A stretch of 64,000 nt of DNA, taken from Candidatus Tectimicrobiota bacterium (GTDB lineage Bacteria; JACPUC01). The position numbers were made by a program, and so were the translations under genes. Numbering within the stretch: the stretch's first letter is position 1; each line of letters begins with the position of its first letter. Shown one piece after another: positions 9,351-17,357 of the stretch. The stretch is from the NCBI GenBank assembly GCA_016192455.1, contig JACPUC010000029.1, positions 175,975-239,974 of the forward strand. The letters run 5' to 3'. Under the pieces are notes generated by a model. The model was given only the letters and a program-made list of their open reading frames with translations. It was not told where the DNA came from and did not search any database.

Positions 9351-10013
9351 TCACAAGCGGGTCGCGGGCTCCGCGGCGGCATGCTCCGCGGCGAGGCGGT
9401 TGAACGCCTGGCGCGAGCGCTCGTGCAGATCGAGCACCTTGAACACGGTCCGGCGCACGCGCTGCTGGCTCGCCGCATCGTTCGCAAAGAGCTGGATGGC
9501 TGTCCGCCCCAGCCTCACATGGAACTCCTCGTCAGGATGGAACTCCTCGAAGAGGTCCTTCCACGCGCCGCCGAGGCGATGCCGGTAGTGCTTCTGGTTC
9601 TCGATGGCCACGAGCTCGCTGGCGAAGTTGTGGCCGGACAGCCGATCCAGGAAATCGCCCAGCTCCTCGATGTAGCGGTAGACGTTCCGCCACTCCGCAT
9701 AGGGCGCGTAGTCCTCCTGGTACTCCCCTTCCGTCTGCAGGAGGCTGCGGATGCGCAGGAAGTGCTTCGCCTCGTCGGCCACCTGGCGGGCCACCCCCAT
9801 GCGCAGGTTCGTGTCGGGAATGGTCTCCAGCCAGGAGCCGAGCACCGGCACCGACCACGCCTCGGTCCAGCAGGAGCGGCGCAGGCGCTCATACTTCTCC
9901 CACGCCTGCGGCGCCTGGTCCGGCGTCAGACGCTGCGCATCACGCTGACGCCATCCTGCCATGCGTTCCAGGCATTCCTCTTCAAGCTGCCGGAGGAACT
10001 CGGTGCCGTTCAT
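9351..10013 (-). CDS. ferritin-like / heme-oxygenase-like diiron-type protein (copy 1)
   Basis: A 220-residue all-alpha protein. Two ExxH motifs, EAKH at residues 81-84 and EEFH at 162-165, sit about 80 residues apart, as expected for a four-helix-bundle diiron site or for the heme-oxygenase-like diiron oxidase (HDO) fold. Further His and Glu residues lie between them. The next upstream gene has the same two motifs at nearly the same positions, so the two are probably paralogues. No closer family was recognised. Length and motif spacing also resemble PaaC/TenA-like proteins. The context argues for a role, oxidative or structural, in the same pathway as the NicX-like and CoxL-like genes. Confidence 0.6.
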   Translation of the reverse strand: MNGTEFLRQLEEECLERMAGWRQRDAQRLTPDQAPQAWEKYERLRRSCWTEAWSVPVLGSWLETIPDTNLRMGVARQVADEAKHFLRIRSLLQTEGEYQEDYAPYAEWRNVYRYIEELGDFLDRLSGHNFASELVAIENQKHYRHRLGGAWKDLFEEFHPDEEFHVRLGRTAIQLFANDAASQQRVRRTVFKVLDLHERSRQAFNRLAAEHAAAEPATRL

Positions 10014-10120
10014 ACGAGCCTCTCTTTCTCATCGCTGCTTCACCGCGCAGGGTGAAGCGAGGGGGAAGAAACCTCAGCGCGCAAGGGAATCCCACAGACC
10101 GGCGGCGGCGCTCCTCCCTG

Positions 10121-10140
10121 CCGCGCGCGGCCGCGCGCGG
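10121..10140. repeat. tandem GC palindrome
   Basis: Two adjacent copies of CCGCGCGCGG form a 20-base self-complementary block between the two ferritin-like genes. It can fold as a very stable hairpin in either strand. There is no following T-run, so it is not a canonical terminator. It may cause attenuation or mRNA end stabilisation within this minus-strand operon. Confidence 0.4.
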
Positions 10141-10231
10141 CGGTTGATGCCTGCACGCCAGCAGCCTCTGATGCAACCTGACCGGCTCCTCGTCAAATCC
10201 CGCCCAGGCTGCCCCCGCCCAGGCTACCTGC

Positions 10232-10888
10232 TCAGCTTGTGCGGGGCGCCGGCAAGCCCAGGCGTTCATTCAGCTCGCGCATCGCGTCGACCGAGAGTTT
10301 CTGCTGCAAGGCGGAGATGTCCCGCAAGCGCTGCTGAACCTCCGGTGTGGTGGCGTACTTCTCCAGGATGGCGCGCCCGAACTCGTGGTGCTCCTCTTCG
10401 TCTTCAATCTGGGGAGCGGCGATGTCCCGCAGATGGGGATCGGCGCCGTTCGCCGCCAGCTTGAAGAAGAGCACGGCCTTCGGCTCGCCGCCGTAGTTCT
10501 CCGCGGCAATTTTCTCCAGCGCCGTGGGGGCATTCTCCTGGTTATCGAAGTAGCGCTTCCAGGAGGGGACCGGCGTGTAGGCCGCGGGGTCGAAGTCCAC
10601 CCCCAACTCCAGGAGCTTGCGCCGCTCGATCTCGTAGTGGCTCGCCTCCTCATGGCATTGCTCGGCCAGCCCCAGCTTCAGGTCCCACTGCTGCATGGGC
10701 GTGTTGAGGAAGTGCTTGGCGTTGTGCAGGCAGCTCCGCCACTCCGCGTAGGCGTAATGCTTCAGCACCTCGATGAGCTGCTGGCGCGGCCACACCTTGT
10801 TGGCCCAGGCTTCGCTCAATGGACGCGCCGCCTCGAGCAAGGCCGCCACCTTCTCCTCCATCTCCGACGCAAACTCGTTGCCAGTCAT
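10232..10888 (-). CDS. ferritin-like / heme-oxygenase-like diiron-type protein (copy 2)
   Basis: A 218-residue helical protein with two ExxH motifs, EASH at residues 81-84 and EEHH at 165-168. These align in position with the motifs of the downstream paralogue. The surrounding sequence (AYAEWRSCLHNAKHF, GLAEQCHEEASHYE, IEDEEEHHEFG) is rich in acidic residues and histidines and suits a buried dinuclear metal site. A cyanobacterial or plant-type heme oxygenase is unlikely because no proximal-heme signature is evident. It lies between the CoxL-type gene and copy 1, all on the minus strand with gaps of about 160-220 bases. Substrate unknown. Confidence 0.6.
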   Translation of the reverse strand: MTGNEFASEMEEKVAALLEAARPLSEAWANKVWPRQQLIEVLKHYAYAEWRSCLHNAKHFLNTPMQQWDLKLGLAEQCHEEASHYEIERRKLLELGVDFDPAAYTPVPSWKRYFDNQENAPTALEKIAAENYGGEPKAVLFFKLAANGADPHLRDIAAPQIEDEEEHHEFGRAILEKYATTPEVQQRLRDISALQQKLSVDAMRELNERLGLPAPRTS

Positions 10889-11052
10889 GCTGGACCCCCC
10901 ATGAACGTGTCACGAGCAGAGGCGAGCGCCTGCGGCTGGCGTGCCCGCTCAAGGAGGCTCGGAGTGCCAGCCATTGGCGCCCCCCCGGCTCCTCGCGGCG
11001 CCGGCTCGCAGGCATGGCTTAACGCGAGAAGCAAGGACCGGCCTGCATCTCC

Positions 11053-13416
11053 TCACGCCGCTTCCGCCAGGTTCTCCCTCGCCTCCTTGATTGCCCGCAG
11101 GATGCCCTCCGGCGTCAGAGGAGAGGAGCGCAGGCGGACGCCGAAGGGTGCCAGGGCATCCTCCACGGCCCCGAGGATGGCGCCGCACGCCCCGATCGTG
11201 CCTCCCTCCCCCGCCCCCTTCACCCCAAGCGGGCTGAGCGGCGACGGGGTCTCTTGGTGCAGGATGGCGACCGAGGGCACCTCGCACGCCGAGGGCATGG
11301 TGAAGTCCATCAGGCTGGCGGAGAGATATTGCCCCTGTTCGTCGTAGACCATGCGCTCGTAGAGCGTCTCGCCGATGCCGTGCGCGATGCCCCCCATGAC
11401 TTGCCCCTCGACGATCATCGGGTTCAGCATCACGCCGCAGTCGTGGACGGCGGCGTAGCGCAGCACGCGCACCTCCCCGCTTCCGGCATCAACCTCCACC
11501 ACCGCCGCCTGCGCGCCGCTCGCCCACGCCTCGTCCTGCGGCTCGTAGAAGGCTGTCTCCTCAAGCCCCGCCTGGGCGCGCACCAGACTCTCGATGCTCA
11601 CCGAGCGCTGCGGGCTGCCGCGCACCCTGAAGCGCCGCTCGGTGAAGCGCTCCCGGGGGCGCGGATGCCTGGCGACGCCGTCCTCCTGGATCAGCTCCAG
11701 GTCCTCCGGGCGCGCCTCGAGCTGCGCCGCCGCCAGCTCGCCCAGCCGTCGCATAAGCTGCCGGCAGGCGAAGCTCGTGGCCGTGGCGGCGACGGTTGCA
11801 ATACGGCTGGCGTAGGCGCCGGCCCCCTTGCTGATCATCGCCGTATCCCCGGCGACCACCGTGACGTCCTCGAACGGCATGTCGAGTTCGGCCGCGCAGA
11901 CCTGGGCGAGGGTGGTGAGGGAACCCTGCCCCTGCGTCGCCGCGCCGGTGAAGACCGTGGCCTTGCCGGCGCTGTCGAGGACGAGGCGGGCGCCCTCATA
12001 CGGGCCCATGCCGGTGGCTTCGACGCTGAGCGAGAAACCGATGCCCCGGAAGCGGCCGGCCCGGCGCAGCCGCTCCCGCTCCCCGCGAAACGCCTCGTGG
12101 TCAATGGCGGCGGCGACCTTCTCGAGGAGCCCCGGGTAGTCGCCGCTGTCGTAGCGGATCGGGTACCCGCTCTCGTTCTGCAGCCCAGGAGCGTAAGGGA
12201 AGTCGGCGGGCTGGAGTAGGTTGCGACGGCGCACCTCGAGCGCATCGCAGCCGACCTCGCGAGCGATGCGGTTGAGGACGAGCTCCATCACCGCAACCGC
12301 CGGGGGGCGGCCCGCGCCGCGCACCGGGGCGACCGGCACGCGATTGCTGTAGGCGACCGTGAGCTCCGCCGCATAGGCCGGGATGCGGTACGGCCCCGGC
12401 AGCGTGCAGAGGGTCAGCAGCGGCACGATGACACCCTTCGGCACGTAGGCGCCGGTGTCGGCCAGGATGCGGTCGCGCAGGGCCACGATGCGGCCGTCGC
12501 GCCGCACGCCGACCTCCAGTTCGTGGACCTGCTCATGCTCCTGGTGGGCGCACATGAGCGACTCGCGGCGATCCTCGATCCAGCGCACCGGCCGCTGCAG
12601 CCGCAGCGCCAGGGAGGCGATGAGCACATCCTCGACGTACCCCGACCCCTTCGATCCGAAGCCGCCTCCCACATCCGGCGCCACGACGCGGATGCGCTCC
12701 TCGGGGAGGGCCAGCATCTCGGCCAGGATGCTGCGCAGGAAATGCGGCTGCTGCGTCGAGGACCAGACGGTGAGCAGTGAGGTCGCCGCGTCGAAGGCGG
12801 CCAGCACGCCGCGGGTCTCGATGGATTGCCCGCCGCTGCGGTGGATGCGCAGACGCTCCCTGATGACGAGGTCGGCGCCGGCGAGGGCCGCCGCAACGTC
12901 GCCGTAGCCATCGCGCACGTTGGCGGCGATGTTGTCGCCGAGCCGAAAATCGGCATCATCGTGCACGACCGGCGCCCCAGGCCGCACTGCCTGCTCCACA
13001 TCGGTGACGGGCGCCAGCGGCTCATAGTCGACGCGCACCGCCTCGGCGGCGTCCTCCGCGGCATAGCGACTGGCGGCGACCACCACGGCAACGGCCTCGC
13101 CGACGTACTTCACCTTGCGGCGCGCCAGCGGCGCCGCCGTGCAGGAGAGCAAGGCTGGATGCGGGCGCGTTTGCGGCAGCGACCTGGAAAGGGGTCCCAG
13201 GTCGGCGGCGCGATAGACCCCCCCCACCTCGGGCATGGCGGCGGCAGAGCTCTCAATGGCGCGGATGCGCGCATGCGCGTGCGGGCTGCGGACGATGGCG
13301 GCATGCAGCATGTCCGCCAAGCGCAGGTCGGCAACGTAGCAGCCTTCGCCGCGCAGCAGCCGCGGGTCCTCCTTGCGCAGCAGCCGTTGACCGATTGCGC
13401 TGCCGGTCTCGCGCAT
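11053..13416 (-). CDS. xanthine dehydrogenase family molybdopterin-binding subunit (CoxL-type, form II)
   Basis: A 787-residue molybdenum hydroxylase large subunit. Landmarks in order are RLLRKEDPRLLRGEG, PHAHARI, VVAPDVGGGFGSKG (molybdopterin-binding Gly-rich loop), VRGAGRP in the active-site loop, TQGQGSLTTLAQV, and a late GVKGAGEGGTIG carrying the catalytic Glu. The VRGAGR loop lacks the AYxCSFR signature of true CO dehydrogenase, so this is the broader form II (aldehyde or N-heterocycle hydroxylase) class. ATG 13416 is chosen because the frame upstream is not protein-like and GGGAGAGAGG precedes it. The usual FAD (CoxM) and 2Fe-2S (CoxS) subunit genes are absent on both sides, so it is an orphan large subunit here. 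Confidence 0.88.
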   Translation of the reverse strand: MRETGSAIGQRLLRKEDPRLLRGEGCYVADLRLADMLHAAIVRSPHAHARIRAIESSAAAMPEVGGVYRAADLGPLSRSLPQTRPHPALLSCTAAPLARRKVKYVGEAVAVVVAASRYAAEDAAEAVRVDYEPLAPVTDVEQAVRPGAPVVHDDADFRLGDNIAANVRDGYGDVAAALAGADLVIRERLRIHRSGGQSIETRGVLAAFDAATSLLTVWSSTQQPHFLRSILAEMLALPEERIRVVAPDVGGGFGSKGSGYVEDVLIASLALRLQRPVRWIEDRRESLMCAHQEHEQVHELEVGVRRDGRIVALRDRILADTGAYVPKGVIVPLLTLCTLPGPYRIPAYAAELTVAYSNRVPVAPVRGAGRPPAVAVMELVLNRIAREVGCDALEVRRRNLLQPADFPYAPGLQNESGYPIRYDSGDYPGLLEKVAAAIDHEAFRGERERLRRAGRFRGIGFSLSVEATGMGPYEGARLVLDSAGKATVFTGAATQGQGSLTTLAQVCAAELDMPFEDVTVVAGDTAMISKGAGAYASRIATVAATATSFACRQLMRRLGELAAAQLEARPEDLELIQEDGVARHPRPRERFTERRFRVRGSPQRSVSIESLVRAQAGLEETAFYEPQDEAWASGAQAAVVEVDAGSGEVRVLRYAAVHDCGVMLNPMIVEGQVMGGIAHGIGETLYERMVYDEQGQYLSASLMDFTMPSACEVPSVAILHQETPSPLSPLGVKGAGEGGTIGACGAILGAVEDALAPFGVRLRSSPLTPEGILRAIKEARENLAEAA

Positions 13417-13710
13417 GCCTCTCTCCCTGGCTGGAGCCTGCCATTCACAGGCTGACGTATTGTCCAGGCATTGCACCATTTTCGCAAGTGCAAAGTGTGG
13501 CGACGCGGAATACCCAACGGCATCTCGCGGCGGCAGGTGAGGCGGGAGCGGTGGAAGCGCCGCGGGCTGCGGGGCTCTGGGCGGGGCTCGATCCTCCACT
13601 TGCCCGCGCGGGCTTGCCGCACCCCTCTGCGCGCAGCGGGCGGGGAGGAGCCCGGCGCGGGAAAGAACGCAGGCAGACGCCGGAGCCGCGAGGATGGCGG
13701 AGAATAAAGG

Positions 13711-15747
13711 TTAGAAGCGCGCGGTGATGCTGACGATGAAGAGGTGCCCGCGGTAATCATCGGTTCCGGTTGGTTCGGAAAAGTCGAAGTAGGAGTAGCG
13801 TCCGTCCAGGTGGTAGCGCTTACTCAGCTCGTAGCCGGTCTCCAGGTTCAAGGTGCGGTAGTTATTGTGCACGGCGTTGCGGGCGATGCTCTCGGTCCAG
13901 CTCAGGTTTGCCGTCAAGCGGTCGATGGGGGTGACGCGCAGCCCTAGGGCATAGGTGACCGCCGACTGCTCGAAGCTGACGGGGGCGAAGGAGGCGGCAA
14001 TCGGCGGCAGCGCCTCGTCGATATCCCCGTCATCCACCAGCACGTCGAGGTAGCCGTAAGCAGAGAGCCTGGGATGGAGCTGGCTGTCCAGGTTCAGCGT
14101 CAAGTGCTGGGTGCGCTGCGAGGTGTCGGCATCGGGCGCGGTGTCCAGCTCGTAGCGGCTGTCCAGGTAGCGGTATTCGGTCACCACGGTGAGCTGCCGC
14201 AGCGGCTGCAGCGAGACGCCGAACTTCAGCTCATCGGCGACGCGGTTGGAGTCATCGAGCTGGAAGAAGTTGAGGGCGCGGGAGAAGTCCTTGTCCGCCT
14301 CGTGCCAGCGGCGCGCGTAGCCGCCCAACAGCCGCAGCCTGCGGATGGGGCGATAGGCCGCCTTCACGTAGGCGCGGCGTTCCGTCTGCTCCACGTCCTC
14401 GAACCGCTCGCCGCTGAGGCGGGCCACCGGCAGGAGGGTGCGGACGAGATCGAAGTCCTCGTTGCTCTCCTCGTTCTCGAACCCCGCCCGCACGGTCGTC
14501 TTGGGGATGCCGAAGAAGGCCGCCTCGATGCTCTCCGCGTGGCTGAAGCGATCCCGCTCCGTATCGTTGACGGTGGTGGCGGTGACGGCGGCGGGCCCGC
14601 TGAGGTCGGTGCGCACCTCGCGCTCGATGGCGAAGCCCTCCTCATCCTGCTTGGCCACCAGGGCCTTGGCGCGCAGCGACAGGCTGGGGAACGGCGCGTA
14701 GACGACACCGAGATTCTGGCTGTGCCGCCGTTTCGAGACCTCGCCCTCCTCGAGGAAGCGCAGGAAGTCGAAGAAGCGGGTGTTCGCAAAGAGGCGGCTG
14801 GCGCCGGGCTCCGCGTCGGCATCGAGGTAGGAGCCGCTGAGCGCCACGAAGAGCTTCCGGTGCAGGTAGCTGGAGACGGTCGCCGAGGTGGTGACGATAG
14901 CGGCGCGGTTGTGGTCATCCACCTGCACGGTCGTCTCGACATCGCGGCTGCCGAACTGCCGCTCGGTGATGCGCTCGGTGTTGCCCACCTGCTCGTAGGA
15001 CCCCTGCCACTCGACGTTGACGCGCCCGAAACGTTGATCGGCCTCCAGGAAGTAGCGCTGGGAGAGGGTGTCCTGATCCATCGTGGTGGGGTAGAGGCGG
15101 AGCTCGGGGCGCCCGCCCACCGGGCTTCCCTTCAAGAGCATCACGTTGCCGCGCTCGGCCCGCCGCTCGTAGCCGCCGCGCAGGTGGGGCCCCTGCGGCA
15201 GGCGCAGCTCGAGCTCAAGGCCGAGGTTGCGGCGGGTGGTGAAGATATTCTGTCCGAGGTCGAAGATGCCGGGGAACTCGCGGTAGGGTTCGCCGCGGGA
15301 GTCGTCGTAGTACTTGCGGGACTGCTCGTAGTTGCCGCGCAGGGCGAAGACCCCCCGCCGTCCCAGGACGAAGTTCACGAAGCCGTCGCGGCGCAGGGCG
15401 CCGAGGCCCGCATCGAAGTTCAGGTAGTAGCCGTCGGCGGTGGCGTTGCGCAGGCTGAGGGAATCGAGCGTGCCGGTCAGGTCTTGTTCGAACAGTCCCT
15501 GATCTTCGCGGAGATTGGCCTTGTCCTTCGCCACGTCGAGCACCGAGAGGCTCGTCGTGATGCTGCCGGCGAAGCCTTCCTGGCGCTGGAACAGGCCCGT
15601 GATGCCGGTCGCCGCGGCGTCGTCACCCTGGGCGCGGGCGGCGATGCTCCAGCACGCCAGCACGGCAAGCAGCGCGCCGAGCAGGCCGTACGCCATGCCG
15701 CATCGTCCGCCGCTCCTCCACGCACCCCGCTTCGTCGCTGCTGTCAT
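13711..15747 (-). CDS. MtrB/PioB-type outer-membrane beta-barrel of a decaheme porin-cytochrome conduit
   Basis: A 678-residue protein with a signal peptide (about residues 18-40, ending ARAQ). The rest is a repetitive alternation of amphipathic strands and polar turns (for example YYLNFDAGLGALRR, RGNYEQSRKYYDDS) and it ends in an aromatic residue (ITARF), as outer-membrane barrels do. Length and repeat character match MtrB/PioB/OmaB sheaths that surround a decaheme cytochrome to carry electrons across the outer membrane. It starts 8 bases after the stop of the decaheme MtrA-like gene, so the pair is certainly co-transcribed. That context is the strongest evidence. No N-terminal CxxC typical of Shewanella MtrB is seen. 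The start could be ATG at residue 18. Confidence 0.85.
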   Translation of the reverse strand: MTAATKRGAWRSGGRCGMAYGLLGALLAVLACWSIAARAQGDDAAATGITGLFQRQEGFAGSITTSLSVLDVAKDKANLREDQGLFEQDLTGTLDSLSLRNATADGYYLNFDAGLGALRRDGFVNFVLGRRGVFALRGNYEQSRKYYDDSRGEPYREFPGIFDLGQNIFTTRRNLGLELELRLPQGPHLRGGYERRAERGNVMLLKGSPVGGRPELRLYPTTMDQDTLSQRYFLEADQRFGRVNVEWQGSYEQVGNTERITERQFGSRDVETTVQVDDHNRAAIVTTSATVSSYLHRKLFVALSGSYLDADAEPGASRLFANTRFFDFLRFLEEGEVSKRRHSQNLGVVYAPFPSLSLRAKALVAKQDEEGFAIEREVRTDLSGPAAVTATTVNDTERDRFSHAESIEAAFFGIPKTTVRAGFENEESNEDFDLVRTLLPVARLSGERFEDVEQTERRAYVKAAYRPIRRLRLLGGYARRWHEADKDFSRALNFFQLDDSNRVADELKFGVSLQPLRQLTVVTEYRYLDSRYELDTAPDADTSQRTQHLTLNLDSQLHPRLSAYGYLDVLVDDGDIDEALPPIAASFAPVSFEQSAVTYALGLRVTPIDRLTANLSWTESIARNAVHNNYRTLNLETGYELSKRYHLDGRYSYFDFSEPTGTDDYRGHLFIVSITARF

Positions 15748-15755
15748 CGCGGCAC

Positions 15756-16844
15756 TCAGAATGTCGGGTTGAAGGATCGATTGGTGTTCGAGCCGTGGAC
15801 CTGGATGTGACAGTCAAGGCATTGCGCGCGGCCGCTCAGAAGGAACTGGTGGTTGAGCCGCCCGACCCTGGGGAACGTGCTCTCGAAGTGGCAGCGCAGA
15901 CAGAGGAAGTTGCTCGGTCTGCTGAGCAGCCGCTTATTGACGGACCCGTGCGGCGTGTGGCAGGCGAGGCAGCCGTCATCCATCGCCTGATGCTCCCACA
16001 CGAACGGGCCCCGCTGCCGCGCATGACACTTGAGACAGACCTCGCGGTCGGCGCCCCAGAAGCCGGTCGTGGCGGGCTTGCCGTGGGGGGAGTGACAGTC
16101 CTGACAGCCGACGCGGCCCTCGAAGAGGGGATGGTGGAACTGCCGACGGAACTCGGCTTCCTTCTCGGTATGGCAGGTGAGACATCTGCCGGACAGTCCC
16201 AGATTCCGGTGCCGGGCCGAGATCTGCGTGGGGACGTCCTGCGGGCGGCGGGCGCTCTTGGCGGCGGGGCCGTCGCCCTTCCCTCCCTCCTCGTCGCCTG
16301 CCTTCGCTTCCTTGGCGCTGTGCGGGAAGGGGAAGGCCTCGACATGGCAGTCGGAACAGTTGATGCCGGCGCGCGCGTGCTCGCTGGTCGGCCAGAAGGG
16401 GCGCTGGGATTCGTGACAGCTCAGGCAGAGGCCGGCGCGCTGCTCCGCCGAGAGCCGCCGCATGTCTTGTGGATTGACGATGTCCGCCGCATCGTTGGAC
16501 TCAACGTGCTTGCCGCCGGGGCCGTGGCAGTTCTCGCAGCCCGCCGCTTGCGCATCCTTGGCGCGCAGGAGCCGTCCGTGGGGGCTGCCCATCAGGCGCC
16601 CGAGGTCGTCCGCGGCGTGGCACTCGAGACAGGCCGCCGAGCCGACGCGCTTGGCCTCCTTGACCTTGCTCGTGACGATCTCCGGCACGGCGTTCGAGGT
16701 GCTGCGGAGCTGCACGCAGCCAACCAGGAGCAGCAGCGCCAGGGGCAGCAGCCCCCACAGCAAGGTCACGCTCCGAAGGCGCTCCGGGAGAGGCCAACCA
16801 GCGCTCGTCATGGCGCGGTTCCGCGTCGTGGAATCATGCTGCAT
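15756..16844 (-). CDS. decaheme c-type cytochrome, MtrA/DmsE family
   Basis: A 362-residue cytochrome with exactly ten CxxCH motifs (CLECH, CENCH, CLSCH, CSDCH, CLTCH, CQDCH, CLKCH, CLACH, CLRCH, CLDCH), the count and length typical of MtrA/DmsE/PioA. It would form the heme wire inside the neighbouring MtrB-like barrel. The N-terminus carries a lipobox (LLLLVGC), suggesting a lipoprotein; classical MtrA is soluble and periplasmic. A low-complexity charged insert (KAGDEEGGKGDGPAAK) lies between hemes 4 and 5. ATG 16844 is used, but ATG at codon 12 is equally possible because neither has a strong ribosome site. Confidence 0.9.
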   Translation of the reverse strand: MQHDSTTRNRAMTSAGWPLPERLRSVTLLWGLLPLALLLLVGCVQLRSTSNAVPEIVTSKVKEAKRVGSAACLECHAADDLGRLMGSPHGRLLRAKDAQAAGCENCHGPGGKHVESNDAADIVNPQDMRRLSAEQRAGLCLSCHESQRPFWPTSEHARAGINCSDCHVEAFPFPHSAKEAKAGDEEGGKGDGPAAKSARRPQDVPTQISARHRNLGLSGRCLTCHTEKEAEFRRQFHHPLFEGRVGCQDCHSPHGKPATTGFWGADREVCLKCHARQRGPFVWEHQAMDDGCLACHTPHGSVNKRLLSRPSNFLCLRCHFESTFPRVGRLNHQFLLSGRAQCLDCHIQVHGSNTNRSFNPTF

Positions 16845-17089
16845 AGGCTAGGATCATCCGCTGTCGGCACGTGGTAAGACCGCACGCCCCCCGGCAGTGC
16901 GGGGATGGCGATGGGGGGGCGACGGCGCCTTGGCGCCCTTGCCTTGTCGCTTGCCCGTGGAACCCGGCCAGGTGGCGCCGACCTCGCGCGCGCCAGGATG
17001 TCAATCCTTCTATCACATCCGCGCGCGCTTGGGAAGGCGCAATGTGCCGGGCGAACGGCGGGCGCCCCCCCCTCCCCTCCTAGTGGTGC

Positions 17090-17351
17090 GTCCCATAAGG
17101 TCGCTTACCTAGTTGCGGCGTTGCTCGCTGGATTGGCCAGGAGCTTATGAGGGACCCATGCTCCCCCATAGCCCCATCCCGTAGGGGCGGTTCGCGAACC
17201 GCCCCTACCAGGCGGGGTGCGCGAGGGGACAAGGTTCCCTCGCAGACGTAAGCGCCGGGCGGGGCAAGCCCCGCCCCTACGATCCGCTCCTTCGGAGTGC
17301 GCGGAGGAGACAAGGCCCCCTGTCAGAATTAGGTGTTGGAACTTATGGGAC
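17090..17351. mobile_element. MITE-like non-coding element with inverted ends and internal palindromes
   Basis: The intergenic space between two cytochrome genes contains a 262-base block whose ends are the inverted repeats GTCCCATAAG (17090-17099) and CTTATGGGAC (17342-17351). A third partial copy, CTTATGAGGGAC, lies near 17144. Inside are a perfect 28-base palindrome (17181-17208), a hairpin GGGCGGGGC/GCCCCGCCC (17257-17276) and a weaker hairpin (17221-17243). No reading frame looks coding. The structure suits a miniature inverted-repeat element or compound REP-type sequence. No target-site duplication was found. Confidence 0.5.
17181..17208. repeat. perfect 28-base palindrome
   Basis: GTAGGGGCGG, a central TTCGCGAA and CCGCCCCTAC form a fully self-complementary sequence able to form a 12-14 bp stem. 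Its uniform composition and GTAGGGGC ends are typical of dispersed intergenic repeats. A second hairpin with the same CCGCCCCTAC end follows at 17257-17280. Confidence 0.7.
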
Positions 17352-17357
17352 ACGATA

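Noticed and set aside
14074-15810. Long plus-strand open frame antisense to the MtrB-like gene
   Set aside because: High-GC antisense artefact with a biased Val/Ala/Glu/Leu-rich sequence; the minus-strand gene has a signal peptide and barrel features.
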